DNA from: JANNSO01 sp964485395
GTDB taxonomy: Bacteria; Spirochaetota; Spirochaetia; Treponematales; UBA12059
Length of the DNA stretch: 64,000 bases
Reading direction: 5' to 3'
Assembly (NCBI GenBank): GCA_964485395.1
Contig: CAZAJF010000009.1
Coordinates: forward strand, 1-64,000
The notes beneath the pieces are model-generated. The model was given only the letters and a program-made list of their open reading frames with translations. It had not been told where the DNA came from and searched no databases. This document shows, one piece after another, positions 32,187 through 41,547 of this stretch. The translations under genes were made by a program, and so were the position numbers. Positions within the stretch are counted from its first letter, which is position 1. Each line of letters opens with the position of its first letter.

Positions 32187-33077
32187 ATGATGAAGCATGT
32201 ATTTTTAGCCATTTTGATGACATCCGCAATCGCTATCTGCGCACAAACGCCAGCCGTGTCTGCCCCCATCACGGGGACATATTTTGGACAAGCATTGCCC
32301 GGCGAGACTCCCGCGCTCTTTGCGCCCGCTGTTTTAGCCCAATTCGGCAAGTTCACGGAAAATGTCGAGTTTTCCCCCGACGGCAACCAGTGTTTCATAC
32401 ATATAGGAACGGCGGATTATTCGGGTTTCAGCATGGTCTACTCCAAGCGCGTCAATGACGTATGGACCGCGTTTGCGCCGCCGCCGTTCATCGCCGAGTT
32501 CGAAGGCGCCGGCGAACCGGTTTTTTTGGCCGACGGTCGATCCCTGATGTTCACCGCCCAGAAAAAAGGCGGACAAACCGATCTGTATACCGTCAGCTAC
32601 TCCGCGGAAGGCTGGGGTAAGCCCGTCGCGCTTCCTGCTCCCATCAATAGCGATAAAGACGAGTTCCGGGGCAGTTTCATGGCCGACGGTACCTTGTACT
32701 TCGGCTCCACGCGCGAAGGCGGAAACAATCAAACCTATCGGGCGCGCAAGGACGGCGCAAAAAACTGGGTCGTGGAAAAGATGGGCGCGCCGCTCAACCC
32801 CAGCCCCTATGAAGGTGACCCTGCCGTCGCTCCGGATGGGCGGTTTCTGGTCTTTTATTCGGGTATCGGAGGCAAGAGCACCGACCTGTTCGTAAGCTTC
32901 GCCGATGGAAAAGGCGGCTGGGGAACGCCGGTAAGCCTTGGCGTCAGCAGCGCTTCCGACGAATTCGGAGCTCACTTGAGCGCCGACGGAAAGTACCTGT
33001 TCTTTACCAGGCACTCGCAGACCAAGGGCAGCACCTGGTGGATGGCGGTTTCCGCCATCGACAAGAAAAAACAGTAA
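32187..33077 (+). CDS. exported PD40 (TolB-like beta-propeller) protein
   Basis: 296 residues from the first of two adjacent ATGs (AGAGG upstream). Signal peptide MMKHVFLAILMTSAIAICAQ. The mature part repeats the WD40-like PD40 pattern: VEFSPDGNQCFIHIG, PVFLADGRSLMFTAQ, GSFMADGTLYFGSTR, PAVAPDGRFLVFYSG and AHLSADGKYLFFTRH, i.e. about five blades, as in TolB-like or OmpA-fused proteins. It probably forms a periplasmic binding platform. The function is unknown. It is followed by a hairpin and the AraC gene and is divergent from ubiD. Confidence 0.85.
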   Translation: MMKHVFLAILMTSAIAICAQTPAVSAPITGTYFGQALPGETPALFAPAVLAQFGKFTENVEFSPDGNQCFIHIGTADYSGFSMVYSKRVNDVWTAFAPPPFIAEFEGAGEPVFLADGRSLMFTAQKKGGQTDLYTVSYSAEGWGKPVALPAPINSDKDEFRGSFMADGTLYFGSTREGGNNQTYRARKDGAKNWVVEKMGAPLNPSPYEGDPAVAPDGRFLVFYSGIGGKSTDLFVSFADGKGGWGTPVSLGVSSASDEFGAHLSADGKYLFFTRHSQTKGSTWWMAVSAIDKKKQ

Positions 33078-33120
33078 CGAGCCTACCCGAGCGCAGAGGA
33101 CTCGATATCAAAACCATGAA

Positions 33121-33146
33121 GCGAGCCTTGACTCCGCAAGGCTCGC
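33121..33146 (+). terminator. hairpin between the PD40 and AraC genes
   Basis: A perfect 10-bp stem (GCGAGCCTTG with CAAGGCTCGC) around a 6-base loop. No T-run follows, so it may be a terminator of weak type or a regulator site in the leader of the AraC gene. Confidence 0.5.
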
Positions 33147-33210
33147 CTTGGTACTGTTCGTCATTGCGCGTTCGGCTCGTAATCATGGCTCGTCGGAGAG
33201 GCACCGCTTC

Positions 33211-34041
33211 ATGGAATTCGTCGATATCGTCTTCGTCTATCAGCTAAAAGATGAGCGATTGATATCGTGGCACGGCCGCAAGCACGCGCATCCCGGCACG
33301 CAGCGCGAATTCCATTATTTTATTTCCGGTCAGGGCTACTTCATAAACGGGGACGCGAACGTCCCGATCGAGGCCGGAAGCCTTCACCTTACCTCCCCGG
33401 GAGTGGAACACCGCATCGTGGCGACAAGCCCGCGGCATCCAATAACGTATTATGCAATCTTGTTCGATGCGCGCGACGACGCGGAGTTGCTGGACCTGCT
33501 CGTATCGCTGGGCGAAGGGGGGGCGTTTCCCCGACACTGGCGCATCGGGACGAGGCAACGCTTTTTTTTCGCGGAGCTTCTGGAAAAATCGGTTTCACGG
33601 AAACGGGGGCTGTGGCTTTCTGCGATGCACGCCTTCATTTCCTTCCTCTACGGTCTCGCGGCAAGCGACTCCGCCGAAGACGCCGCCTGTCGCGATACGC
33701 CAGATAACGTCCACGTGGAGAGAGCGCTTGCGATCATGCAAGGCTCCGTCGAGTCCAGCCTCAGCCTGGACGACATCTGTTCCAGGCTGTCCGTCTCGCG
33801 TGAGCATTTCGCGCGCGTCTTTACGAGAAGCATGGGCATCGCGCCGATGCATTGGTTCTCGAGGCTCAAGACCGAAGCCGCCAAGGCGATGCTTTCGAAC
33901 ACGAAGCTTCGCATCGGCGAAATTTCGGAAAAACTCGGGTTCGAGAACCAATTCAGCTTTTCCAGAACCTTCAAGAACCATGCGGCCATGACGCCGAGCG
34001 CATATCGCGCTGCGTGCCTCCTGAGGTCCGGCTTGCTGTAG
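33211..34041 (+). CDS. AraC-family transcriptional regulator
   Basis: 276 residues from the ATG at 33211 (GGAGAGG upstream); the longer frame lacks homology at its start. The N-terminal cupin-like ligand domain shows the HAHPGTQREFHYFISGQGYF and GSLHLTSPGVEHRI patterns, usual for sugar-responsive AraC/XylS-family regulators. The C-terminal ~100 residues carry the double HTH: LSLDDICSRLSVSREHFARVF and LRIGEISEKLGFENQFSFSRTF. It is convergent with the GH30-GH2 operon (38-bp gap), which is its likely target. Likely an activator, given the direct repeats upstream of that operon. Confidence 0.93.
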   Translation: MEFVDIVFVYQLKDERLISWHGRKHAHPGTQREFHYFISGQGYFINGDANVPIEAGSLHLTSPGVEHRIVATSPRHPITYYAILFDARDDAELLDLLVSLGEGGAFPRHWRIGTRQRFFFAELLEKSVSRKRGLWLSAMHAFISFLYGLAASDSAEDAACRDTPDNVHVERALAIMQGSVESSLSLDDICSRLSVSREHFARVFTRSMGIAPMHWFSRLKTEAAKAMLSNTKLRIGEISEKLGFENQFSFSRTFKNHAAMTPSAYRAACLLRSGLL

Positions 34042-34079
34042 CCGCGCCGGCTTTGTCGCCCGCTTTGTCGCCCGCTTCG

Positions 34080-36548
34080 CTATCCGTGGGCAAGGTACGA
34101 GTCGTAGAGCGATCGGACGGTCATCTCCGCGAGGTCCCCGGCCGGGTTGAGCGGCCTGACGAGATACGGCTCCCCGGGGACGAGGTGAAAGAAATTATCC
34201 GAAAGCGGGGTGTCCGCTCCGCGCGCCCGTGCTTCGACGAACAAGGCGGGACGCTCGCAGCTGATCGAGTAGCATGGGACGCCACGTGCGTCCGCCGTCC
34301 GGGAAACCTCCAGCGAAGGCGGGGCGAGGCTCAGGTGCTTAAACGGGACGAAGGCGAATGTCGTTATTTTTTTATCGCCCGAGTCGGTGTCCAGGCAGGC
34401 GTGGACGACGAAGTCGCGCAGGGGCCTGCCCGCCGAAAGCTGTTCGACGGGGAATGCGCAGATAAGACTTGAGTCAAGCTTGCCCACGCTTATTTCCTGC
34501 GCGTAGCTGAACAGCACCGCGCCGTCGGTGGCCGCCGAGTTGATCCGCAAACGACCCGAGACGCTTCCTTGGGTCTCGTTCGATACATGAATTTGAAGTT
34601 GCCCTCCGGAGTGGTCCGCGCTGAGGAGTACGTCGTCGAACGATCTTCGCGCCGCGTAGTGCAGGGCTTTCCAGTTCCCCGAATAGTCTACGCTCGACCA
34701 GGATATCCCCGGCCAGTTGTCGTTGAGCTGCCAGTAGATGGCCCCCATGCATCGGCCGCGGTTTCTGCGCCAGTGGTCCACGCCGTGCCGGATAGCCTCG
34801 GCCTGGCTGAGCTGGGAAACGTAGACGAGGGAATCGAAATCCTTCGGGTATCGAAAGTGTTTCAGAAGGTAGGTCATGATTTTTTGATTTCCGCCCGGGC
34901 GCTTCTGGTGGTATTCCATGACGGGAGAGCAGGGATCCATGTCGCTGCCCTCGCAAAAGGAAGAGATGGCCGCCATCGACGGGAAACCCTGGAATCCAAA
35001 CTCGGACATGAACCGGAAAAAATGGCTTTTATAGTCTTCGACGTCCTTGTTCCCGTGCCAGACGGCCCAGTAGTGGCAATCGCCGCGGTCGGGAGAATTG
35101 GGCTCGTCGAAATATCCGCCGGAAGAAGGAGAGGCAGGCCAATAAAAAACCTCGGGGCATACCCGTGCCGCGATTTCCGGTAGCACCATGTGGTACTGCT
35201 TCAGGTACTCGAAGTCGTTTTCCTTGGTGTGCGGGAAGTTTTTATAATCGACGAAAAACCATTCCATCTCGTTGTTGCCGCAGACCAGCCCCAGGCAGGC
35301 ATGGTGGCGGATGCGTCGCAGGTTGTCCTCTATCTCGGCTGATATGTTCGCGAGGAATCCGTCGTTTACGATATCGTAGATCGCGCAGGCGAACATAAGA
35401 TCCTGCCAGACCACGATTCCGGACCGGTCGCACAGGTCGAAGAACCCGTCGTCGGGGTATACCCCGCCTCCCCATACGCGAAGGCAGTTGAAATTGGCGT
35501 CTACGCAATCCCTGACGAGGCGTTCCGTGTTCCGGGTACTTACCCGGTTCAGGTAGACATCCTGCGGTATGTAGTTGGCGCCGCGAGCGAAGAACGGAAT
35601 ACCGTTGGCGGCTAAGGCGAACGATTCCCCCCAGGCGTCCTTTTCCCTCTTTACGGCGAGCACACGGAGGCCGATGTTATATTCCTTTCGCTGCAGGACC
35701 CGACCATCGAGAAGGAGCGTCCCGACTAGCCGGTACAGCGGCTGGTCTCCCATTCCCCTCGGCCACCAGAGCATCGGCTCGCGGATGAGAATCGCGCGCT
35801 TCCCCTCCACCGGTCCGTCGAAGCCGCACACTGCGCCGTCGGGTGATTCGATTTCGCATCGGAAGGTGAAATCGCCCGAGCCCCATATGGTCGCCTCGGC
35901 CTCGACGGTAATCTCGACGCCTGCCTCCGTGTGCGATTGCACCGTCCGGACGGATTCCAGCAAGGCGCCTTCGCAGCGGACGATTCGCAAGGGGCGCCAG
36001 ATACCCGCGTCGGGCATTTTCGGACCCCAGTCCCAGCCATAACTGCAATGGCTTTTTCGGATGTGGTAGAATCCCTTCACGGTCATCTCCTCCGACTCGT
36101 CCTCGCTCGTAAGCGGTCTCCGCGCGTGTTCCCTCTCGATGTGCGCCAGGCTGTCCTTGAATAGAATCTCGATGGTATTGGTTCCCGCTCGCAGGGCTGA
36201 CGTGATGTCCACCCGGTAATTTCTGTGCATGTTCTCCGTGTGGGCGAAAGCCTTCCCGTTCAGGAACAAGTCGCAGATTGTGTCGAGTCCTTCGGCTTCC
36301 AGGTAGCAGCGCGCGTCGCCTCCCGGCAGAAAAAAATCATCAACCTCGAATTCCCTGGACAGCAGGAAGTCCCGGTGCATGAGCCGGACGGCTTCCGCGG
36401 CGTTTTCCCCGTAAAACGCGCCTTTTGGGCCAAACGCCCCGAGTTCCTCGAGGCCCTGCAGGATGGAGCCGGGAACCTGCGCGGTCCACTGGAATACGCA
36501 GTCGGCGGACTTGGCCCGCCAAACCCCGGAAAGGTCAATCGATTTCAT
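34080..36548 (-). CDS. glycoside hydrolase family 2 beta-mannosidase
   Basis: 822 residues, the length of GH2 beta-mannosidases. N-terminal jelly-roll (SIDLSGVWRAKSADCVFQWT), Ig-like domains, then a TIM barrel with the acid/base motif GNNEMEW near residue 425 and the nucleophile in SEFGFQGFPS near 520. The GWDWGPKMPDAGIWRP segment is typical of beta-mannosidases. There is no signal peptide, so it is cytoplasmic and hydrolyses mannosides already imported, releasing mannose from the non-reducing end. It follows the GH30 gene with a 14-bp overlap, and an AraC regulator is convergent. Confidence 0.92.
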   Translation of the reverse strand: MKSIDLSGVWRAKSADCVFQWTAQVPGSILQGLEELGAFGPKGAFYGENAAEAVRLMHRDFLLSREFEVDDFFLPGGDARCYLEAEGLDTICDLFLNGKAFAHTENMHRNYRVDITSALRAGTNTIEILFKDSLAHIEREHARRPLTSEDESEEMTVKGFYHIRKSHCSYGWDWGPKMPDAGIWRPLRIVRCEGALLESVRTVQSHTEAGVEITVEAEATIWGSGDFTFRCEIESPDGAVCGFDGPVEGKRAILIREPMLWWPRGMGDQPLYRLVGTLLLDGRVLQRKEYNIGLRVLAVKREKDAWGESFALAANGIPFFARGANYIPQDVYLNRVSTRNTERLVRDCVDANFNCLRVWGGGVYPDDGFFDLCDRSGIVVWQDLMFACAIYDIVNDGFLANISAEIEDNLRRIRHHACLGLVCGNNEMEWFFVDYKNFPHTKENDFEYLKQYHMVLPEIAARVCPEVFYWPASPSSGGYFDEPNSPDRGDCHYWAVWHGNKDVEDYKSHFFRFMSEFGFQGFPSMAAISSFCEGSDMDPCSPVMEYHQKRPGGNQKIMTYLLKHFRYPKDFDSLVYVSQLSQAEAIRHGVDHWRRNRGRCMGAIYWQLNDNWPGISWSSVDYSGNWKALHYAARRSFDDVLLSADHSGGQLQIHVSNETQGSVSGRLRINSAATDGAVLFSYAQEISVGKLDSSLICAFPVEQLSAGRPLRDFVVHACLDTDSGDKKITTFAFVPFKHLSLAPPSLEVSRTADARGVPCYSISCERPALFVEARARGADTPLSDNFFHLVPGEPYLVRPLNPAGDLAEMTVRSLYDSYLAHG

Positions 36549-37938
36549 GGCGAATCTCCTCGTTGTGAATAAATTTAAATGTGGTTACGGACCTGGGGCC
36601 GAGCTCGGCGGAGGCGACGCCTTCGAGCTCGAACCGTTCCGGGCCGGAGAAGGGATTGACGACGCAGACCGAAGCGGTCCCATCGGGCGATATCGAGGCG
36701 ATGGAGTTGGCCGACCAGGCTCCACATGTCCCGACGAGCCGGGACCCGGGCGGCAATGCGCCGCATAAGTGATGCATTACCCAGTAGTCTGGGTTAAGGA
36801 TTATTCCGCCCGTCGATGCGGTAGCCATGGAATTCTGCGGCCAGCCCCACGTGCTCATTCCTCCGGGGGCAAGGACGGCGTTCCAGTACGCGAAGCGCTC
36901 GCAGCCATCGTACAGGAAGCGCCTCGCCAGATCGAACAGGTAAAAAGCCCCGTCCCATGAGTTGGCGCCGTCGCCGCATTCCGCTTCCGTCTGCATCAGG
37001 CGGACGTTCGGCCAACTCTGCCTGGTCTTGGCCACTTCGTGTTTTCCCGCCCATTGATAGCCGACGCCGGCTATGTGCTTCCGCGCTTTTGCATCCTTCA
37101 AGACAAGGTTCGCGTAGCCGTTAAAGCCGGAATCCCCGATCGGAGACGCGGAGTCCGGACCGTTCAGCGTGCCTAGCCATATTTCCGCCTTGCAGTCAGC
37201 CGCTTCGAACGTCGGGCCGAGGTAATCGCGGATGAAAGTACCTAGCTCCGGGCCGGTCCAAACGCACGACGGGAATCGGTGCGGCGATATCGGCTCGTTC
37301 TGGATATGCACCTGTTCAATCGGGATGCCCCGGCGCGCGCATCCTTCCACGTATGCCAGGAAATACCGGGCGTACGCGTCCAGATATCGGGCATCCATCC
37401 GGAACCTTCCCCCGTTATGGATGGGCGGCACCTTCATCCAGGTAGGCGGGCTCCAGGGGGACGCGAAGAACCGGGTGTCCGGGTTTCGCCGCAACGCTGC
37501 GCGCGCGTAAGGAAATATATACTTTTCGTCATCGTCCAGCGAAAAACCCGACAGGCTAAAGTCTCCGTCGGTCTCGTCATAGCTTCGCCAGCGTTCGCTG
37601 AAGTCGTTCGCGCCCATGGGTAGCCTGCAAAACGAGAATCCGCATCCGGACAAAGGCTCGAACAACATGTCGAGGAACCGTTCCCTGTCTTCTTCGGCGC
37701 ATTGACCGAGCGCTATCCAGCCCGCTTCGTTGAGACAGGTACCGAAGGACTTGATTTCGTGCCGTGTGCGCGGCTCCAGGCCAAGCCCGATATTCCGGTC
37801 AAAGCGTCCGGGTTTCGATGCCTTGAATTCCCGATGCGCCACGCGGTTCGACGATGATACGCAATGAATCAATCCGCCTTCCAAGCCAGCCTCCTCCGCA
37901 TTCGCGCGCAGTTTCTTCTGCATACGGATTTTACCCAT
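36535..37938 (-). CDS. glycoside hydrolase family 30 protein
   Basis: About 467 residues from the ATG at 37938 (37923 is an alternative); the longer frame upstream lies in the promoter region. GH30 signatures: FSFCRLPMGANDFS, ASPWSPPTWMK, HIQNEP (acid/base Glu) and LMQTEAECGD (nucleophile Glu), followed by GGIILNPDYWVMHHL and a beta-sandwich lid. GH30 enzymes include glucosylceramidase, beta-1,6-glucanase and beta-glucosidase/xylanase; the subfamily is not decidable here. There is no signal peptide. Partner of the GH2 beta-mannosidase, 14-bp overlap: a small disaccharide/glycan degradation operon. Confidence 0.9.
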   Translation of the reverse strand: MGKIRMQKKLRANAEEAGLEGGLIHCVSSSNRVAHREFKASKPGRFDRNIGLGLEPRTRHEIKSFGTCLNEAGWIALGQCAEEDRERFLDMLFEPLSGCGFSFCRLPMGANDFSERWRSYDETDGDFSLSGFSLDDDEKYIFPYARAALRRNPDTRFFASPWSPPTWMKVPPIHNGGRFRMDARYLDAYARYFLAYVEGCARRGIPIEQVHIQNEPISPHRFPSCVWTGPELGTFIRDYLGPTFEAADCKAEIWLGTLNGPDSASPIGDSGFNGYANLVLKDAKARKHIAGVGYQWAGKHEVAKTRQSWPNVRLMQTEAECGDGANSWDGAFYLFDLARRFLYDGCERFAYWNAVLAPGGMSTWGWPQNSMATASTGGIILNPDYWVMHHLCGALPPGSRLVGTCGAWSANSIASISPDGTASVCVVNPFSGPERFELEGVASAELGPRSVTTFKFIHNEEIRHEID

Positions 37939-37949
37939 CGATAAACGCG

Positions 37950-37993
37950 ATTGTACATAGCATGCCTTGACGGAATATATCCATGCTTGACGG
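37950..37993 (-). promoter_or_regulatory. promoter with two direct repeats for the GH30-GH2 operon
   Basis: On the plus strand CATGCCTTGACGG (37961-37973) and CATGCTTGACGG (37982-37993) repeat with a 21-bp period, two helical turns. A -10 box TACAAT lies on the minus strand at 37955-37950 with no good -35, because the repeats cover that place. This fits class II activation by the AraC protein encoded at 33211-34041. Inferred from sequence only. Confidence 0.55.
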
Positions 37994-38224
37994 TATTTGC
38001 CGAACAGCACCGATGGTTCGATGCCGCCGCCAGCGGCGCCTCGCAGTCGCTGGTGAAAATCAGGGAAAGTCGCATGCAAAGAAAAGGAAGGGCATAGGCA
38101 TATCAGTTTTTTATATAGCCTTGTATGAAAGATTCGCCGTATCTACCCGAAAAACTAGTAGACATTTGTTTGGTCAAGTTTAGCAGTGAATGCTTTTTGC
38201 CTGCTGGGCTCAAGTTTTCCTATT

Positions 38225-38254
38225 AAAAAAACAAGCGCCTTTAAAAGGCGCTTG
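38225..38254 (-). terminator. rho-independent terminator after the InlB-repeat lipoprotein gene
   Basis: CAAGCGCCTTT (38232-38242) pairs with AAAGGCGCTTG (38244-38254). Read on the minus strand, a run of Ts follows (plus-strand A-run at 38225-38231). Confidence 0.85.
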
Positions 38255-38292
38255 CGTTGGACCATTCTGATTTTTACTGTGTAAAATCGGGC

Positions 38293-39609
38293 TTATTGTT
38301 TTGTAAGTACCCGTGTGGTTATTCCGCTTGCCGCGTCGAAGCCGCTGGGGCGAGCCCCTGCAGCCGTAAAATTAATGGCTAGGGTCAATGTGTTTCCCTC
38401 TATTTTATAGAGCCCGAGCGGTGTTTCTCCCGCAAGGCCGAAGTCAATGGTGTGCGGCGTTTGGGAAGTGTCAATCGTATACGTTCCAATAAGGCCGGTA
38501 TTGGAATTGGTCTTTAGGTAAAATATGCCGTCGTTGAAGGTATAGGTCTCCGTATCGGTGCTCCATGAGCCGTCTATTTCAGTAGCGGCCGGTGCGATGT
38601 AGGCGGAAGGAGTAAAAAGCTCGTAGGTATTTTCTCGTACCCAGGAAAGATACCCGTTTGGATGGGTTGCATCATAATAGAACTCTTCGTATTTGATGCA
38701 GTTATTGTTCGTATCGTAGGTATTGATGTATTTATACACGAGTGTTGTTTTAGAGGTGTCGCTATAGCCGGCTTCCTCAATGATGTTATTCCGGGCATCG
38801 TAGGCATAGTAGAAATACGTCGTAAACTCGGGACTGTCCACTTCATGGGTTGTATAGTTGGCACCAACACCTAAGGTATCGAAGAAATATGTGTAGATCA
38901 GGTAGTTGAAAAATTTTAAGGTTATGATTCTGTCCTGGCTGTCGTAGGTATACAGTTCCGTATTCGCAATGGAACCGGGCTCCCCATTGGTGGTTTTGAC
39001 GGGGTACTTATCTACGGAATACAGGAGACCTTTTGCATCGTACGTGTAAACCTTGCCTTCATCGGCAATATCCGTAAGTGTTTTTTTACGTAACGTTGCC
39101 TTTGTTTTTCCGGCGGAATCTCGCTTGAAGTAGGTGCTCGTGGAGTTTAGACCGGTTGCGTAGACTCGGGTTCGGTGGGTAAAGAAATTTGTACTTGCAT
39201 TGGGGTAATGGCGTGTTTCGGTATATATGTTGTCAAAAGAAATACCGTCCAAGCTGGATTTATCCACAAAAGAAGTCAGCCGGTACATCGGTAGCGCCGT
39301 AAATGCCGCGCTGACCGTTAGGTTGTCCGCTATTGTCACGCTTACGCTGCTCGTCGTTCCGCTTATTCCCGTCCATGAACCAAACGCGTAGCCTGAATCC
39401 GGTGTGGCGGTGAAGGTAACCACATCGCCGATAGAGTAGGCGGACTTAGCCTCCGAGACGCTTATCGTGCCGCCGGTAGTCTGCGTAAGCGTAATTGTTT
39501 TGGTAAGCGTAGGGGTTACGACCGGCGGGTCGTTTGCGACGTTGATGCAGCCTGAAAAAAGCCCGATGAAGACGGCGAGTGCCAGCGTCATTTTTAGAAT
39601 ACGTTTCAT
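38293..39609 (-). CDS. lipoprotein with InlB-type repeat, YD-like repeats and a TIGR03067-like domain
   Basis: 438 residues from ATG at 39609, with GGAG 6-7 bases upstream. Signal peptide with lipobox GLFSGC near residue 24. Residues ~45-105 look like a divergent InlB B-repeat (GGTISVSEAKSAYSIGDVVT, YAFGSWTGISG). The middle ~200 residues contain loosely repeated YTYDSQDRI, YAYDARNNI and NTYDTNNNC units, like RHS/YD repeats. The C-terminal ~95 residues (GTYTIDTSQTPHTIDF, LGLYKIEGNTLTLAI) resemble the planctomycete TIGR03067 lipocalin-like domain. A mosaic surface lipoprotein of unknown function. It is transcribed alone and ends at a strong terminator. Confidence 0.7.
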   Translation of the reverse strand: MKRILKMTLALAVFIGLFSGCINVANDPPVVTPTLTKTITLTQTTGGTISVSEAKSAYSIGDVVTFTATPDSGYAFGSWTGISGTTSSVSVTIADNLTVSAAFTALPMYRLTSFVDKSSLDGISFDNIYTETRHYPNASTNFFTHRTRVYATGLNSTSTYFKRDSAGKTKATLRKKTLTDIADEGKVYTYDAKGLLYSVDKYPVKTTNGEPGSIANTELYTYDSQDRIITLKFFNYLIYTYFFDTLGVGANYTTHEVDSPEFTTYFYYAYDARNNIIEEAGYSDTSKTTLVYKYINTYDTNNNCIKYEEFYYDATHPNGYLSWVRENTYELFTPSAYIAPAATEIDGSWSTDTETYTFNDGIFYLKTNSNTGLIGTYTIDTSQTPHTIDFGLAGETPLGLYKIEGNTLTLAINFTAAGARPSGFDAASGITTRVLTKQ

Positions 39610-39877
39610 TTTTTTCTCCAAATTGCGTATATGTGATTAGAGTGCAGACAATTCGCGCCTATACTACGATGCTTTGTTGTATATGTCAAACATGCCTCAA
39701 AATTTAAGAATTATTTAATACGCCATTCCCGACATCCAAAGCGGTAATACGTTGTCTCCGGAAAGGAAAAATGGAGTTTGACAATTAGACAAAATAGACA
39801 TAGAGTGTCTGAATGCTACAGAAGGGTCTAGTTTAATGTCCCTTCAAGAGCAAACCGAGAAGTACGGAGGTGTTTCG

Positions 39878-40147
39878 ATGATCGACGCAACTGCAATGAT
39901 TCACTCGCTGCAGCAGGTTCAAAGTAACCCGAAAAGCCTGAAATGCGTATGCGACGCAGGAGAAAATAAATGGCATTCGGTTCCTGAAACCAGCCAGCCT
40001 ACGTTTGAGGCTAATTGGATGATTATTGGCGTGACCTGCAATCGCGCGGCGATGGAGAATCAAGCCGCCATTCCTGGATTCCCGGAATCGGAGTTTCTGC
40101 TTTTCGCCTGTCGCAGATGCGGTACGCTTAAAGCCTTGAAAATATAA
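39878..40147 (+). CDS. small cysteine-containing hypothetical protein
   Basis: 89 residues from the ATG at 39878, which has CGGAGG 7 bases upstream; an in-frame start 42 bases earlier lacks one. It contains CVC near residue 24, a single Cys (VTCNRA) and CRRCG near the C-terminus, which could form a small metal site, but the spacing is not a known zinc ribbon. The gene stands alone on the plus strand between two minus-strand genes. No family recognised. Confidence 0.5.
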   Translation: MIDATAMIHSLQQVQSNPKSLKCVCDAGENKWHSVPETSQPTFEANWMIIGVTCNRAAMENQAAIPGFPESEFLLFACRRCGTLKALKI

Positions 40148-40254
40148 AAGCGTCGAGCGTCCGTCCAGGTTCCCGGGAAACACCGGCAACCTGGCGGCAT
40201 CGCCCGGTCGATATTCCGGTAGCTGCTGCAAAGTCGCTGGCCGGGCTCTGCGCC

Positions 40255-41505
40255 TTATGCCGATTGCGCGTGCGGCGGAGGCGGGCATGCGCCTTTGCGA
40301 AGAAAAAATAACCAGAACAGCGCGCTTGACACCGCGTACAGGATGGCCGTAAGTGTGAAGCTGGGGGCAAAGCCGCTCGTGGCGATTATGGACCCGGATA
40401 TTTTCGTGGAAACCATCCACGAGCCCGTCCAGTTGAGCATCTTGAGGGCGTTCATGAGGTGCTGCTGATTGGGCGGGACTCGCTCCAGCGCGAAATTGTC
40501 GGAAATGGGCGAGCCCATGTTCATGAGGCCCTGGCGCGTCAGGTAGGCCAGGATGACGAGCGGTATCCAGCGTAGGTAGGTAAGCACGAGAATGAAGGGC
40601 ACCGATACTGCTTGCGTTAGGAATATTGCTCGAGGCTTGCCCAGGCGCCTGGCGATCGCCGGGCCGGTCATCATGCCTATGAACGTAACGACGTTGCCCG
40701 CGGCGAATACCATGGCTATGCCCGAGTCGTGCATCTGGAATTCGTTCTTAAAGTACAGGTTCAGGTAGGGAATCGTGAGGCCTGCGCCCATGCCTACGAA
40801 AAAGCCAGGCAGGAGTATCTTGATGAACAGGGGGACGTCCACTTTTCCGATGGGCGTCTTTGCCTTGCGGGAAGCGATGGCCGCGTGCCCGTCGCGGATT
40901 GCCAGGAACGGCACGATGGCCGCCAAAACGAAACAGGCGCCCAGGACCAGCGCCATGCGGTAGGCATAGACCTCGTTGCCGCTGGACTTGAAGATGATGT
41001 CCTTGAAAAAGCCGCCGGCAAGGGAGCCGAATACTCCGGTGCCCATGCCGATGGCGCCGTTGAGCGAGAACAGGTGAACACGCTCTTTTTCGCCGGAATT
41101 CCGCATGAAAAACGGACCGGCCGCTACTTGATACAATGAAGAAAACGCGCCGGAAAAGAAAACGCCGGCCGCGATGGGGTAGAATCCGGCGAACAGGCTG
41201 ACGCTCGCGAAGGAGACGGAAGTAAGGATCGCCGTACTGGCCAGAAGCCAGCGCGAGTTGAGGCGCGCCACGATGAGGCTGGCGGGAAGCGCTACTATGA
41301 ACGAGCCGAATGCGCGCACGGCCAGGATGGTGCCGATGGTGCTTTCGCCGAATTCGAGTTTTTTGAGGTACAGGTTGAGGAGCAGCTGAACGAGGTTGGA
41401 GCCGATTCCCAATAGTACGTTGCCAAGGAGAAAAAGACGGGCGTTGGGCGTAAAAAGCGAAAACGCTTCCTTGTATTCACGCGCCACGTTTCGGAAAAAT
41501 CGCAT
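40255..41505 (-). CDS. MFS transporter
   Basis: 416 residues with 12 spans and the cytoplasmic motif-A variant VARLNSRW between spans 2 and 3. Segments GAIGMGTGVFGSLAGGFF and MGSPISDNFALERVPPNQQ are typical of the YbcL/YttB-like sugar or drug MFS group. The 54 aa N-terminal half repeats the C-terminal half as usual. The substrate is not evident. It is downstream of the small lipoprotein gene, separated by a terminator at 41548-41582, so it has its own promoter. Confidence 0.85.
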   Translation of the reverse strand: MRFFRNVAREYKEAFSLFTPNARLFLLGNVLLGIGSNLVQLLLNLYLKKLEFGESTIGTILAVRAFGSFIVALPASLIVARLNSRWLLASTAILTSVSFASVSLFAGFYPIAAGVFFSGAFSSLYQVAAGPFFMRNSGEKERVHLFSLNGAIGMGTGVFGSLAGGFFKDIIFKSSGNEVYAYRMALVLGACFVLAAIVPFLAIRDGHAAIASRKAKTPIGKVDVPLFIKILLPGFFVGMGAGLTIPYLNLYFKNEFQMHDSGIAMVFAAGNVVTFIGMMTGPAIARRLGKPRAIFLTQAVSVPFILVLTYLRWIPLVILAYLTRQGLMNMGSPISDNFALERVPPNQQHLMNALKMLNWTGSWMVSTKISGSIIATSGFAPSFTLTAILYAVSSALFWLFFLRKGACPPPPHAQSA

Positions 41506-41547
41506 GCGACATAGTAACGCGCGTGAAGGTAATGGACAAGTAGCGGT

